From positions 1 through 64,000 of the forward strand of contig NZ_BAZR01000009.1 of assembly GCF_001315105.1 (NCBI RefSeq): DNA of 64,000 nt, written 5' to 3'. The notes beneath the pieces were generated by a model. It saw nothing but the letters and a program-made list of their open reading frames with translations. It did no database searches and was not told where the DNA came from. The position numbers and the translations under genes are program-made. This document shows positions 8,529 to 17,712 of this stretch, in pieces (position 1 is the first letter of the stretch; each line of letters begins with the position of its first letter). Origin of the DNA: Paenibacillus sp. JCM 10914 (GTDB taxonomy: Bacteria > Bacillota > Bacilli > Paenibacillales > Paenibacillaceae).

Positions 8529-9566
8529 TTGTTCATAGCTTATCTCGTTTATAAAAAAAGTTGGATCGGCTTGATGGGGTTACTGCTTCTACTCACCAAC
8601 GCTTTGATACAATTTGACGCCGGTATAGGTGTGGAGCCTCATTCACTTATCTATTTAAACTCTTTGTTTCTCACCATCTGTATTGTTTTTTTGATTTGGA
8701 GATATAAGAAGGAAACGGCCTATTATAAGTCTTTGCGTACCCTTTCTAACGATGTGGGAGATGACTGGTTTGAAAACATCCCCGAACCCCGCAGCCGTTT
8801 TCCTGAGGGTATGATGTATGCCCTTTTACAAAACATTCATGAGCATGACCAACACAAGCATCGTGAGTATCAGTCCACCCAACTCATGGAACATGATGAC
8901 CTTTCCTCATGGGTTCATGAAGTGAAAACACCCCTTACAACGATGAAGATCATCCTTGATGCCCATGGTTCTAATGAGTTGGCACAAAAGCTAAATGCGC
9001 CCTGGTTGAGGATGCACTTATTGATCGACCGGCAGCTTTATATTTCGCGGTTAGCCAACTTAGACTCAGATTTGCTCCCGGAAAAGCAGAGAGTGCAAGA
9101 TTTGATAAGAGAAGAGGTTCGCGAGTTATCGACATGGTGTATGGAAAAAAATATATCCATTGAGGTGACGGGAGACACCGCGTCTATTGTGTACACGGAT
9201 AAAAAGTGGTGCGGGTTTGTGATGAGACAGCTTTTAACGAATGCGATTAAATACAGTCCAACAGACGGAAATGTATCCATTCACATTGATCTCCAAGAAA
9301 CTGAATCCGTCATGGTAACGATTAAAGATGAAGGGCCCGGCATTCAAGCACATGACCTGCCACGTATATTTGATAAAGGCTTTACTGGCGAAAATGGGAG
9401 GGTTCAGCACACAGCCACTGGAATGGGGCTTTATCTTGCAAAAGAAATAAGCAAGAAGTTACACATTCGACTTGAGGTGGCTTCAGCCGTTGGCGAAGGT
9501 ACCTCTATTTTGATGATATTCTCTAGTAATAATCCATTTGAACGCATTAGACGATCATTAGTTTAA
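8529..9566 (+). CDS. yxdK: Intramembrane-sensing histidine kinase, YxdK/BceS type
   Basis: 345 aa from a TTG start with GGAGG 8 bp upstream, 11 bp after yxdJ. Two N-terminal membrane helices have almost no extracellular loop (LMGLLLLLTNAL and SLFLTICIVFLIW), the hallmark of BceS-like kinases that sense through their partner transporter. The H-box is SSWVHEVKTPLTTMK (His130). The N, G1 and G2 boxes of the ATPase domain are visible (LTNAIKYSP, DEGPGI, GMGLYLAK). It should phosphorylate the adjacent regulator. Confidence 0.9.
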   Translation: MFIAYLVYKKSWIGLMGLLLLLTNALIQFDAGIGVEPHSLIYLNSLFLTICIVFLIWRYKKETAYYKSLRTLSNDVGDDWFENIPEPRSRFPEGMMYALLQNIHEHDQHKHREYQSTQLMEHDDLSSWVHEVKTPLTTMKIILDAHGSNELAQKLNAPWLRMHLLIDRQLYISRLANLDSDLLPEKQRVQDLIREEVRELSTWCMEKNISIEVTGDTASIVYTDKKWCGFVMRQLLTNAIKYSPTDGNVSIHIDLQETESVMVTIKDEGPGIQAHDLPRIFDKGFTGENGRVQHTATGMGLYLAKEISKKLHIRLEVASAVGEGTSILMIFSSNNPFERIRRSLV

Positions 9567-9579
9567 GTAGACAGGAATG

Positions 9580-9614
9580 AAGCAGTTAGGATATGTAAAC
9601 CTGACTGCTTTTTA
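9580..9614 (+). terminator. Terminator between kinase and transporter genes
   Basis: Stem AAGCAGTTAGG (9580-9590) / CCTGACTGCTT (9600-9610), with one wobble pair and a following T run. It separates the regulatory pair from the transporter genes, so the latter need their own promoter, the normal layout in BceRS-BceAB systems. Confidence 0.7.
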
Positions 9615-9623
9615 TTTTGGCAA

Positions 9624-9641
9624 GGTGACAAAAATATCACA
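9624..9641. promoter_or_regulatory. Putative YxdJ/BceR operator upstream of the transporter
   Basis: An imperfect inverted repeat, GGTGACA-AAAA-TATCACA, resembles the spaced palindromes bound by BceR-like regulators. A second half (TTATCACC) lies 20 bp further on. It stands about 90 bp before the yxdL start, between the terminator and the gene. Assignment rests on position and symmetry only. Confidence 0.5.
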
Positions 9642-9731
9642 TTGGATCCCATTTTTATCACCTAAAGCTTACGACCAAGAGGCACAAAAGAATTACACTG
9701 TGTATAGAACAACTTGATTGGAGTGTATGGG

Positions 9732-10511
9732 ATGAAAAATCAAATCACACCGAAGACCGTTTTGATTGCGGAGGGACTACGTAAATCTTATGGTGTAAAG
9801 GGAAATGCCCAACAGGTGTTACAAGGAATCGACCTTCGGGTGACAGAGGGTGAGTTTGTTGGGATTATGGGACCTTCAGGCTCAGGCAAGACAACGCTTC
9901 TCAATACGTTAGCTACGATTGACCGTCCCACAGATGGGGGGATTTTCATAAAAGAGCATGAAATCTCCAAAATGAAGGATATCCAGCTTTCAAGCATTCG
10001 TCGTCAACATTTAGGTTTTATCTTTCAGGATTACAATTTGCTTGATACCTTAACGGTAAAAGAAAATATATTGCTACCGGTTTCTTTAACAAAAATAAGC
10101 AAAAATCAAGCTGAAGCGGAGTTTAATGCCATTGCCAAAATTTTAGGTATTAAGGAATTAGCTGATAAATACCCTTCTGAAATTTCAGGCGGCCAAAAGC
10201 AACGTACCTCTGCAGCACGGGCGTTAATTCATTCGCCTTCACTTGTTTTTGCAGACGAGCCCACTGGGGCCCTTGATTCAAAAGCTGCCTCCAATCTATT
10301 GGAAAATTTACATGAGATTAACCAGACACGACAAGTCACCATTGTTATGGTTACGCATGACCCATTGGCCTCCAGCTATTGTAACCGTGTGATTTTTCTA
10401 AAGGATGGAAGAGTTTTTTCGGAATTGTACCGGGGAGAGAAAACGAGAGAATCCTTCTTTAAGGACATTCTTGATATGCAAGCCGTTCTTGGAGGAGGTC
10501 ACCAGAAATGA
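9732..10511 (+). CDS. yxdL: ABC transporter ATP-binding protein, YxdL/BceA type
   Basis: 259 aa. The ATG at 9732 is preferred over an in-frame TTG at 9714 because GGAG lies 8 bp before it. It has Walker [10 protein letters not shown], the signature [14 protein letters not shown] (the RTSAARAL variant is typical of BceA-like ATPases), Walker B LVFADEP with the D-loop GALDS, and the H-loop MVTHD. It partners the overlapping permease gene. These complexes detach or remove peptide antibiotics from the membrane and pass flux information to the kinase. Confidence 0.92.
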   Translation: MKNQITPKTVLIAEGLRKSYGVKGNAQQVLQGIDLRVTEGEFVGIMGPSGSGKTTLLNTLATIDRPTDGGIFIKEHEISKMKDIQLSSIRRQHLGFIFQDYNLLDTLTVKENILLPVSLTKISKNQAEAEFNAIAKILGIKELADKYPSEISGGQKQRTSAARALIHSPSLVFADEPTGALDSKAASNLLENLHEINQTRQVTIVMVTHDPLASSYCNRVIFLKDGRVFSELYRGEKTRESFFKDILDMQAVLGGGHQK

Positions 10512-12430
10512 CCACACAGAAATTAGTGTTCCGCAGCATGCGAAAAAATATCAAAATGTATTATCTCTATTTTTTCGCAATGATTTTCAGCATAAGTTTG
10601 TATTTTATCTTTTCTACCTTGCAAAATGATCAAACCGTTATTGAAATGGTTCAAGCTAGTATGAACTTCTCAACGGCCTTTCAAATCGCTGGCATATTAC
10701 TCATTCTTATTACGATTGTGTTTACGATGTATGCTACGAGCATCTTTATTAGAAGGCGCAGTCAAGAAATCGGATTGTATCAATTAATTGGCTTGTCTAA
10801 GGCTTGGGTCGCTCGGGTACTGATCTTGGAACACACGATTCTTGGTCTAGGCGCTTTACTGATCGGAACGCTAGTCGGAGCTTTGCTCTCGCGTCTCTTT
10901 CTTATCCTGTTTATGAACCTGATCGGTCTTGAAGTTATGTTTGGCTTAACCTTCTCCGGCCAAGCACTCATCCAAACGATTGCTGTTTTTACTTGCTTGC
11001 TTGCGGTCACATCCTTACAAATTATATGGACGGTTTACCGCAGTACGTTACTCCAATTGTTTCAAGCAAATCATCAACATGATCAATTTGTCAAACGTCC
11101 AAGCATCGTTTCAGGCATTTTAGGGTTAACAGGATTAGGTCTAATCGGCTTTGGCTATTATGTGTCTACCTTGATTGTAGACAATGCAGATTTGCTGATG
11201 TATCTTATGCTATTAGTTCTCGCCAGTACCATACTCGGAACCTATTTAGTCTTCCATACGACCATAAGCTGGATATTATATGTTTTTCGAAAAAAACAAA
11301 ATGGAAATCTCGGCTTGTATAATAGCCTGTCGGTAGCCCCCTTAATGCACAGAATGAAAGGTCACGCCAATTCGTTAACTGTAATCACGATATTGTCTGC
11401 CATGACGATTACGATGATTTCACTTTCCTATTCCTTATATTATTCAACCGAAAACGATGTGAGATTGTCGATGCCTTTTGATTTTGCAGTGGAGAATATG
11501 CCGGAGGAAGCAGCTCGGATAGCAAGTAAGTTAGAAGAGGAGCAGATTGCATTCGATTATGATCAAGTCAATGCCATTCGATTTAACGGCGCATGGGTGG
11601 ATCAGGATTCAAATGCAGATTATCCTAACAGAACGTTTTTGCTTTTCTCAGCAGAGCAGATGGCGCAGGTTGGATTAGATCTTGAGCGTCCCCAAGATGG
11701 GGAAGCCATCTATCATAGTTCGCGAGCCATTATAGAAGGAAGGGAGGTTTTATCTCCACAAGACGTGCAGTACGCATCAAACGATGAAGCAAATCGACTA
11801 ACGGTCTCCAAGTCTAAGCTTAAAAACGTGATGAATTACATTTTCTATGGCGATCAATTACTTGTTTCTGAAGAAACCTTCGAGAGAATGAGAGACAGCA
11901 TTCAGGAGGATGAATCCAAAGAGTTTTTGACCTTTGATGTTTTTAACGTATTGGATAGTGAGCAATCAGATACCGCCTCTGATATCTTTCTAACGAATGT
12001 GGACAGTGACCGGTATCTCACGGACTTTTATTCCGCCTACGAGGGATCTCGTCAAACCTTCGGGCTGCTCGTTTTCATCGCCGGCTTTTTAGGTTTGGTA
12101 TTCATCCTTTCAACGGGAAGTATTGTGTACTTTAAACAAATGACAGAGGCTGAACATGAAAAAAACCACTATCGGACACTGCGACAACTCGGATTTCAAG
12201 TAAACGATATGATGAAAGGCATCATCCGTAAACAGCTCTTTGTTTATTTAATTCCTCTGGGAATTGGGTTAACTCACGCTGCTTTTGCTCTTAACGTAGG
12301 TTCTGTTCTCATGGCCGCAAGCATGCTTACCCCAATCATCATTAGTATGGCGGCGTATATTATCATCTATTTGATGTTTGCCGTGATTACCATTCGGTAT
12401 TACAAAAGCATCGTCACAAATGTTTTATAG
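10508..12430 (+). CDS. yxdM: FtsX-like permease, YxdM/BceB type
   Basis: 640 aa; ATG overlaps the yxdL stop (ATGA), indicating translational coupling. The BceB-type architecture has one N-terminal helix, three helices to about residue 170, further helix pairs, a large extracellular domain at roughly residues 310-510 (acidic and hydrophilic, the peptide-sensing region), and a final group of helices. Its FtsX-like core shows [15 protein letters not shown]. It forms the sensory and transport complex with YxdL and YxdK. Confidence 0.92.
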   Translation: MTTQKLVFRSMRKNIKMYYLYFFAMIFSISLYFIFSTLQNDQTVIEMVQASMNFSTAFQIAGILLILITIVFTMYATSIFIRRRSQEIGLYQLIGLSKAWVARVLILEHTILGLGALLIGTLVGALLSRLFLILFMNLIGLEVMFGLTFSGQALIQTIAVFTCLLAVTSLQIIWTVYRSTLLQLFQANHQHDQFVKRPSIVSGILGLTGLGLIGFGYYVSTLIVDNADLLMYLMLLVLASTILGTYLVFHTTISWILYVFRKKQNGNLGLYNSLSVAPLMHRMKGHANSLTVITILSAMTITMISLSYSLYYSTENDVRLSMPFDFAVENMPEEAARIASKLEEEQIAFDYDQVNAIRFNGAWVDQDSNADYPNRTFLLFSAEQMAQVGLDLERPQDGEAIYHSSRAIIEGREVLSPQDVQYASNDEANRLTVSKSKLKNVMNYIFYGDQLLVSEETFERMRDSIQEDESKEFLTFDVFNVLDSEQSDTASDIFLTNVDSDRYLTDFYSAYEGSRQTFGLLVFIAGFLGLVFILSTGSIVYFKQMTEAEHEKNHYRTLRQLGFQVNDMMKGIIRKQLFVYLIPLGIGLTHAAFALNVGSVLMAASMLTPIIISMAAYIIIYLMFAVITIRYYKSIVTNVL

Positions 12431-12445
12431 AAAGGAAGAAAAGTT

Positions 12446-12769
12446 ATGATAAAGAAGATCCTCATGTCTTGTCTCGTTGTAGTCGTTGCCTTTGCTGGGC
12501 TATATCTCTTGTTTCGCGAGCCATTCGATCGTTTTAATCCATGGATTGAACAGGAATATGTGTATGTTGAGGTTCAAAATGAACCTGCAGATGATGACGG
12601 AAGATATAAGTATAGGGAGCAGGGTGTCACCGAAAGCGGAGAGACTAAACGAGTGGTATTCACCACCAGTACTAGACTCGATCAAGGCACACCCTTAAAA
12701 GTACTCGCCAAAGGTACCTACACAGTAGAATATACATTTATAAATGAGGATGAAATGCTATCGAAATAA
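12446..12769 (+). CDS. yxeA: YxeA family protein
   Basis: 107 aa with an N-terminal membrane or signal segment (ILMSCLVVVVAFAGLYLLF) and the YxeA (DUF1093) core: EQEYVYVEV..DDDGRYKYREQGVTESGE..VVFTTST. It follows yxdM by 15 bp behind GAAAGGAAG. A YxeA gene closes the homologous operon in B. subtilis. The function is not established. It is probably exported or membrane-tethered. Confidence 0.88.
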   Translation: MIKKILMSCLVVVVAFAGLYLLFREPFDRFNPWIEQEYVYVEVQNEPADDDGRYKYREQGVTESGETKRVVFTTSTRLDQGTPLKVLAKGTYTVEYTFINEDEMLSK

Positions 12770-13130
12770 ACGTTAAACCAAACCTAACACAAGGAATAAT
12801 AATGATCTTTATCGAAATTATTATGATGAAGGTGCCGAGAGGCTGTCCTGATATGCAAGAGGAAGAGGTTCACCTTCGTTCCAATCTGAGTTTAGTTTAA
12901 AGCTTTCCTTGCCCCGCACTTCGCATCTCCTCCCTAAGGAGTTATGCGAACCAAAGCGGATTTGCGAAGGAGGGGAGCGGGATTTGTATAACAATCAGTT
13001 ATACATTTTCGTATAACTTTCACGAAGAACCGGGTTATTTGAAGGATATTCGCGCTCCTCAAAAATCGCCAGAATCCCTTGATACATATGGGTTTTTTGG
13101 TATTTTGAAGATCAGAGTTTTTTGCAGAAT
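12770..13130. other. Repeat-rich intergenic DNA with short GTATAAC palindrome
   Basis: No convincing gene. It includes an inverted arrangement of TTCGCATCTCCTCC / GGAGTTATGCGAA (about 12922-12951) and a compact palindrome GTATAAC-AATCA-GTTATAC (12986-13004). A further GTATAACTTTCACG at 13011 looks like the opening arm of an attC-like repeat without its right half. A 62-codon frame at 13039-13227 runs into repeat D and has no family match. Confidence 0.4.
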
Positions 13131-13133
13131 GGA

Positions 13134-13206
13134 TCGTATAACACCATATTCACGCTACGGGCATTTGCCCCTTGTGGAGACGTCAGAAATACATATCCGT
13201 TATGTG
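13134..13206 (+). repeat. attC-like repeat D (short form)
   Basis: Opens GTATAACACCATATTCACGC (ATAAC at 13138-13142) and closes at GTTATGT (13199-13205) followed by GAAATC. An inner GGGCATTTGCCCC hairpin is present. The total of about 70 bp is in the usual attC size range. Confidence 0.75.
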
Positions 13207-13251
13207 AAATCACAGTGTTATATTTAATGAAAGCATCTAAAGGAGGCCTGT

Positions 13252-13817
13252 ATGAAGACAATTATCTATATGGTTAGGCATGGAGAATCACCATACAATG
13301 AAGGAAATGAAAGAACAAGAGGGCTTACCCCAAAAGGAAAGATCGATATTGAAAAAGTAACGAAGTTACTTATAGGTGAAGGAATAGACATGATTATATC
13401 AAGTCCTTATACTCGAGCAATTCTTAGTGTTGAGGGATTGGCCGAGCACTTAACCTTAGATATTAAAGTATTTGAAGATCTTAGAGAACGTCATTTTGCA
13501 GCTAATATTATTGAAAATTTAGAGTTAATGTCTAGTATCAGAGAGAGTTTCAATAACCCTGATTACACCTTGCCGGGTGGAGAGTCTAATGCTGATTGTC
13601 AGAAAAGAGCAATCTCAGTTCTAAAATCCATATTAAAAGAGCATAGAGGGAAGAAAATAGCAGTGGGGACTCATGGTCTTGTAATGACTTTGATGATGAA
13701 TCATTTTGATCCAACTTTTGGGTTGAATTTTTGAATCAATTAAAGAAACCAGATATCTATAAAATGCAATTCGAGGACTTAGAATTAGAAGAAGTAACAA
13801 GATTGTGGAATGATTAG
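13252..13817 (+). pseudogene. Histidine phosphatase family protein, frame broken near the 3' end
   Basis: Starts 45 bp after repeat D behind AAAGGAGG. The N-terminal RHGE motif (MVRHGESPYNEGNERTRGL) supplies the catalytic His. ISSPYTRAILSVEGLA and GTHGLVMTLMMNHF complete the phosphatase core. The frame ends after FDPTFGLNF at 13734. One missing T near 13725 would restore FEFLNQLKKPDIYKMQFE and a stop at 13817. Phosphomonoesterase activity is inferred; the substrate is unknown. Repeat E follows 33 bp later. Confidence 0.85.
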
Positions 13818-13850
13818 ATTATATAAGGATTATCGAAGAGGAGTATGGCA

Positions 13851-14021
13851 TCACATAACAGAGTATTGACGCTGCTGGGGGCAAGCCCCCTTGGTCTGCC
13901 CGAAGCAATTCGGTGAAGTATGAGCAGGCCAGACAACCCTGCACGGGCTAAGTCCGTCGGACCCGGCAGCTGACGCTGCCTTAAGCCAGTGAGGGTTCGT
14001 GAATACAAGAACGTTATGTGA
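13851..14021 (+). repeat. attC-like repeat E, perfect 9-bp terminal boxes
   Basis: TCACATAAC (13851-13859) and GTTATGTGA (14013-14021) are exact inverted complements. Just inside, GTATT.ACG pairs with CGTGAATAC across an unequal spacer (3 versus 6 nt). The middle has GGGGGC/GCCCCC and the block ACAACCCTGC..GGGCTAAGTCCGTCGG shared with repeats B and I. Confidence 0.8.
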
Positions 14022-14059
14022 AACCTCAAAAACAGAATAAGATCAAAGGAGAGCTAACT

Positions 14060-14335
14060 ATGAAGAATTCAAATCTAATTATTACAGGATTAGTTATTTT
14101 TATTTGTTTTTTAATCTATCAAAATTTTGACATAAAACAAGAATTAAGATCGGTAAGTCCTGCTCAGCCTCAGTTAGTTGTACCAAATGGCTTTGATATT
14201 TATGGACAAACAAACGGAAGTAGTAACCAAGACGGTTATTGGCTTTATAAAGATGATGAAAAGATACTATACTTTTTCAAATATGACCCTGAAACAAATG
14301 AAATCAATAAAATCCAAAGAAATTTACATGAATAA
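14060..14335 (+). CDS. Small single-pass membrane protein of unknown function
   Basis: 91 aa from the ATG at 14060 behind AAAGGAG. One N-terminal membrane segment (LIITGLVIFICFLIYQNF) is followed by a short soluble domain with DGYWLYKDDEKILYFFKYDPE. No family recognised. It is the only intact gene between repeats E and F, as expected for a one-gene cassette. Confidence 0.7.
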   Translation: MKNSNLIITGLVIFICFLIYQNFDIKQELRSVSPAQPQLVVPNGFDIYGQTNGSSNQDGYWLYKDDEKILYFFKYDPETNEINKIQRNLHE

Positions 14336-14630
14336 GAGATCTGCAAACCATCAATTTGAAAAGAATAATAGAGATCAAATTTCGAAGAAGTTGGAGGAAT
14401 CACTATCATAATGGTTTTAGTATGGAAAAATACTTAAAGAATACTAGAATACAATGAACCTTGGGTTATACCTATATTAGTCAGTTGGTTGGAGAATATT
14501 AAAGATGTATTGAAGATGATGTATAGTTGTTTAAAGAGAATGAATATGTAATTGAATTATTTCATGACGATGTATATAGAGTGGGATTTTTTAAGAACTC
14601 TTGAGAGAAGCGTCGAAGAGGCCGGTTTCT
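14336..14630 (+). other. Decayed coding DNA between a cassette gene and repeat F
   Basis: No intact frame. Fragments such as LFKENEYVIELFHDDVYR (about 14528-14582) read like the end of a small protein, and several stops lie upstream. It could be a second, degenerate gene in the same unit. Confidence 0.35.
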
Positions 14631-14633
14631 ACG

Positions 14634-14697
14634 GATAACACCGTATCTACGCTGCTTCGCGTTCGCTCGGGTTCGTAGATACAAGAACGTTATAAGA
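14634..14697 (+). repeat. attC-like repeat F (short, best-preserved form)
   Basis: GATAAC (14634-14639), ACC spacer, GTATCTACG (14643-14651), a central GCTGCTTCGCGTTCGCTCGG, then CGTAGATAC (14674-14682), spacer AAGAAC and GTTATAA (14689-14695). The inner 9-bp arms are perfectly complementary. At about 62 bp this is the size and shape of a minimal attC site: R box, spacer, L box, loop, L box, spacer, R box. Confidence 0.82.
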
Positions 14698-14752
14698 AAT
14701 CCCCGGTAAACAACAATATTTAATATAAATTATCCTTTGAAAGGAAATGAGA

Positions 14753-15034
14753 ATGAAAAGATTAATTCAAAGATCTATTTTATTTTTAATAATAACTATT
14801 GGATTGATTTGGTTTTGGAATTCCTACAGATCTTCTACGTTTGAAGCGGTAATCATACAAAGTATAAGTAAGAATGAAATGAGTGTGACTAATTTAAGTG
14901 GTAGTCAAAGAACAATTGCAGTATCGCTAGATCTGACAAAATTTTTGGAGGTGAATAAAGAATATTTAATATATTACGATAAAAGAATATTAGACAAACA
15001 TAGATTGCGAAAGATATATCAAAGTACTGATTAA
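14753..15034 (+). CDS. Small membrane-anchored protein of unknown function
   Basis: 93 aa. The ATG at 14753 is chosen over 14747 because AAGGA then has a normal 7-nt spacing. It has one N-terminal membrane helix (ILFLIITIGLIWFW) and a small soluble part (VIIQSISKNEMSVTNLSG, then KEYLIYYDKR). No family recognised. It starts 57 bp after repeat F and ends 72 bp before repeat G. Confidence 0.7.
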   Translation: MKRLIQRSILFLIITIGLIWFWNSYRSSTFEAVIIQSISKNEMSVTNLSGSQRTIAVSLDLTKFLEVNKEYLIYYDKRILDKHRLRKIYQSTD

Positions 15035-15105
15035 GTCGAAAAGAGGATTTGTAATATTAAAATCTTGAAACAATGAGTTTTGCTAAAGCAAAGAGGTCAG
15101 GGATA

Positions 15106-15210
15106 TCTTATAACATCATATTCATGCATCGCTGTGCCTCGGTCAGGCGAATATTACTCATTATGGAGTAAACTCACTCAACTCGCGGTCGCAAGTTCGT
15201 GGTTAGGTGA
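15106..15210 (+). repeat. attC-like repeat G
   Basis: Opens TTATAACATCATATTCATGC (ATAAC at 15110-15114) and closes at GTTAGGT (15202-15208) followed by GAAATC. GTTAGGT fits the integron core-site consensus GTTRRRY exactly. The arm before the closing box has diverged. Confidence 0.68.
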
Positions 15211-15246
15211 AATCCCCCAGAACAATTAAATCAACTAGGAGATCCT

Positions 15247-15948
15247 ATGAAGAGAACAATAATAATCAGTGATATTCATGGCTGTATTGATCAATTTAAT
15301 CAACTGTTATTTAAGATCAACTACAACTCGATAGAGGATCAGCTTATTCTAATAGGTGATTATGTTGATAAAGGCCCTAACAGCAAGTCGGTAGTTGATC
15401 GAGTAATTGAATTAGTTAGGAATCATAATGCAATAGCGTTACGTGGCAACCATGATCAGCGATTATATGATCTAATCTATAACGACAGTAACGCTGTAAG
15501 GTCTAAATTTATTGAACATGGTGGACTGAAGACCCTGCAAAGTTATTGTAATTCGAACACTGACATTATTGACTTGAACAGGGCAATAGAAACGATCCGT
15601 ACACACTATCAGCACCATCTAGAATTTTTAGGAGACTTGCCTTTATACCATGAAGATAAGGATCACATTTATGTCCATGCGGGATTAAATCCTAACTACA
15701 AAGATTGGAGAAATCAGCCAGAACGTGATTTCATGTATATCAAGGAAGAATTCATTAAATCAAATATTCAATATGGAAAGAATGTTATTTTTGGACATAC
15801 CAGGACATCGGACATTCATGAAATACCTGATATCTGGTTTAGTGAAGGCAAGATAGGCATTGATGGTGGTTGTGCCTATGGAATGCAATTGAATTGTTTA
15901 ATATTCCAGAATGGAACATATAAATCTGAACATACAAAGTGGAATTGA
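15247..15948 (+). CDS. Metallophosphatase, PPP-family serine/threonine phosphatase-like
   Basis: 233 aa behind AGGAGATC. It has the dinuclear metal motifs of calcineurin-like phosphatases: SDIHGC, GDYVDKGPNS, LRGNHD and later a conserved VHAG (IYVHAGLNP) and FGHT. The order matches bacterial PP2A-like and Ap4A-hydrolase-like enzymes. It starts 38 bp after repeat G and is followed by a HAD gene in the same unit. Protein or nucleotide phosphatase activity is possible. Confidence 0.9.
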   Translation: MKRTIIISDIHGCIDQFNQLLFKINYNSIEDQLILIGDYVDKGPNSKSVVDRVIELVRNHNAIALRGNHDQRLYDLIYNDSNAVRSKFIEHGGLKTLQSYCNSNTDIIDLNRAIETIRTHYQHHLEFLGDLPLYHEDKDHIYVHAGLNPNYKDWRNQPERDFMYIKEEFIKSNIQYGKNVIFGHTRTSDIHEIPDIWFSEGKIGIDGGCAYGMQLNCLIFQNGTYKSEHTKWN

Positions 15949-16027
15949 GAGTAACACAGGATGCGGGGGACATCACATAAAGGGAGTTATACAACAATAT
16001 CGCGAGAGCATGAAAGGAGCTGATTTT

Positions 16028-16735
16028 TTGAAATTCAAGGCAATATTTCTAGATTTCTATGGAACATTGGTTCACGAAGATGATGATATCATTCCGGTTA
16101 TTTGCAATCGGATTCATGGAAATGCCGAGGTTGAATGCAATTCAAGAGAAATCGGAAGCTACTGGTGGAGAGAATTTTCAAGTATTTTCAAGGATAGTTA
16201 TGGAGATTCATTTCAATTGCAAAGAGACATTGGAATCAATTCTTTATCGAAGACCATAGAGACTTTTAAATCGGATATTGTAGCAGAAGAACTAATACAA
16301 ATTCAGTTTGAACATTGGATCAAGCCTAGATTGTATCCAGACACGATTCCATTTCTTCAGGCGTTCGAAAGTACTCCCGTATACATTCTATCTAATATTG
16401 ATTCTGATGATATTTTGAAAGCAATAGATTACCACAAAATTAGAGTTACAGATATCATTACAAGCGAAGATGTAAAGTCATATAAACCAAGATCTGAAAT
16501 GTTTTATGAAGCACTAAAGAGAAGTAATTTGAAAGCTGGGGAAGTCATTCATATTGGAGATTCAATACTTAGTGATGTTGGGGGTGCTCAGAACCTGGGC
16601 ATCAGCGTAGTTTGGCTAAACCGGTTAAACAAATCATTGCCGAAGGGAGTAAGCCCAGATTTAATATGTAAAGATCTGAATGAAGTTAAGACATACTTGT
16701 TAAATGGATTCGAAGAAGGCAGTATCGTCGTATAA
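16028..16735 (+). CDS. HAD family hydrolase
   Basis: 235 aa from the TTG at 16028, chosen because AAAGGAGC lies 8 bp upstream. Motif I is DFYGTLV, motif II YILSNIDSDD and motif IV HIGDSILSDVGGAQNLG, giving the full HAD phosphatase set with a cap between motifs I and II. Its stop codon (16733-16735) lies inside the opening box of the next repeat (GTATAACACC), so the repeat sits exactly at the gene end. Confidence 0.88.
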   Translation: MKFKAIFLDFYGTLVHEDDDIIPVICNRIHGNAEVECNSREIGSYWWREFSSIFKDSYGDSFQLQRDIGINSLSKTIETFKSDIVAEELIQIQFEHWIKPRLYPDTIPFLQAFESTPVYILSNIDSDDILKAIDYHKIRVTDIITSEDVKSYKPRSEMFYEALKRSNLKAGEVIHIGDSILSDVGGAQNLGISVVWLNRLNKSLPKGVSPDLICKDLNEVKTYLLNGFEEGSIVV

Positions 16736-16812
16736 CACCATTTCACGCTTCGGGCCATTCGGCCCTCGGTCCGGACTGGAGTTGAAGAGAATTCGATTGG
16801 AGCAGACTCAGA
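16730..16812 (+). repeat. attC-like repeat H, left half only
   Basis: Opens GTATAACACCATTTCACGC with ATAAC at 16732-16736. A GGGCC..GGCCC hairpin and TCGGTCCGGACTGGAGTTGAAG follow, also present in repeat C. No closing arm or GTTA box follows. The sequence passes directly into a headless membrane-protein frame, indicating deletion of the right half. Confidence 0.68.
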
Positions 16813-16815
16813 TAT

Positions 16816-17079
16816 TCAATAATATGTTTCCCAATCCTGATTGGCTATGTATTATTTGTAATATTTTATTTTCGTAAGATTACTTTCTTGGCAAGTCTGA
16901 ATTATCCCTTAATTGTTATTAATTTTTATATTGGTGCATTTCTATTACTACTAAAAATGGGTGGTGCAATATTATGGCTAATGGTATTTACATGGATCTT
17001 TGCACTAGCAGTACTCCTCTTGTGTTTTATAAATGGAATTTTTAGAGATTATAAGTACATCAAAAACAGAAAAATATAA
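16816..17079 (+). pseudogene. Truncated membrane protein, 5' end lost
   Basis: An open frame without a start codon reads CFPILIGYVLFVIFYF, then LIVINFYIGAFLLLL and LWLMVFTWIFALAVLLLCF, three membrane segments, and ends KYIKNRKI. Its stop overlaps the opening box of repeat I. The missing head coincides with the missing right half of repeat H, so a single deletion probably removed both. No family recognised. Confidence 0.55.
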
Positions 17080-17206
17080 CTTCAGATATTTGAATATTCG
17101 ATGAGGCATAATCAGCAGACAACCCTGCAAGGCTAAGTGGAGAAGCCACCCAGTCGCTGACGCTCCTTTAAGTCTTTCGGGCTCGTAGATACAGAAACGT
17201 TAGCTG
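17076..17206 (+). repeat. attC-like repeat I
   Basis: ATAAC at 17076-17080 and closing CTCGTAGATACAGAAACGTT with GTTAGCT at 17199-17205, followed by GAAATA. The block CAGACAACCCTGCAAGGCTAAG and CGCTGACGCTCCTTTAAGTC match repeats B and E. Confidence 0.72.
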
Positions 17207-17250
17207 AAATAACTGCAAGACTATAATAAAAATAATCAATGGGAGAGATT

Positions 17251-17712
17251 ATGATGAAAACAAATCAAATTGAAATCGTTACTTTAGAAGCCAAGCATTT
17301 TATCGGAGTTCCAGTGACTAATGTATTCCAAAGAATTGATCCAGAAAGAATTAAAGAAGCAAACCAGATTTTTCTCACAAGAAGGAATGAAATCAAAGGT
17401 ATTATTAATGAGCAAGAATATGTATGTCCTCATTTTGCTAATGACATTTTATTTACATATATTTACTGCATGGAAGTAGCAGAGATTAAAGATATACCAA
17501 ACGGGATGATTGGATTCCAAGTACCAAGTCAACAATATGTTAAGGTGAGATCAACAGATCATGATCCTTATGCATTTAGCAAGGAATATTTAAAAGAAAA
17601 TGGTCTTGAGAATAATACAAGATCACTAGCACTAGAAGTATTTAAATTTGGAGAAGAACAACACTTCAATAATGCTGAGATCTATATACCAATCGTAGAA
17701 AGAAATTTGTGA
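17251..17712 (+). CDS. GyrI-like / Cass2-type effector-binding domain protein
   Basis: 153 aa starting at ATG 17251 (a second Met follows directly) behind GGGAG. Features shared with the 3458 protein: ARRNEIKG-like TRRNEIKGI, PHFANDILFTYIYCMEV, IPNGMIGFQVPSQQYVKV and a C-terminal IYIPI. The two are clearly homologous but diverged. It is the first gene after repeat I. Confidence 0.85.
   Translation: MMKTNQIEIVTLEAKHFIGVPVTNVFQRIDPERIKEANQIFLTRRNEIKGIINEQEYVCPHFANDILFTYIYCMEVAEIKDIPNGMIGFQVPSQQYVKVRSTDHDPYAFSKEYLKENGLENNTRSLALEVFKFGEEQHFNNAEIYIPIVERNL

Noticed and set aside
13039-13227. 62-codon open frame as a gene or transposase relic
   Set aside because: It has no ribosome site or family motif and runs through attC-like repeat D.
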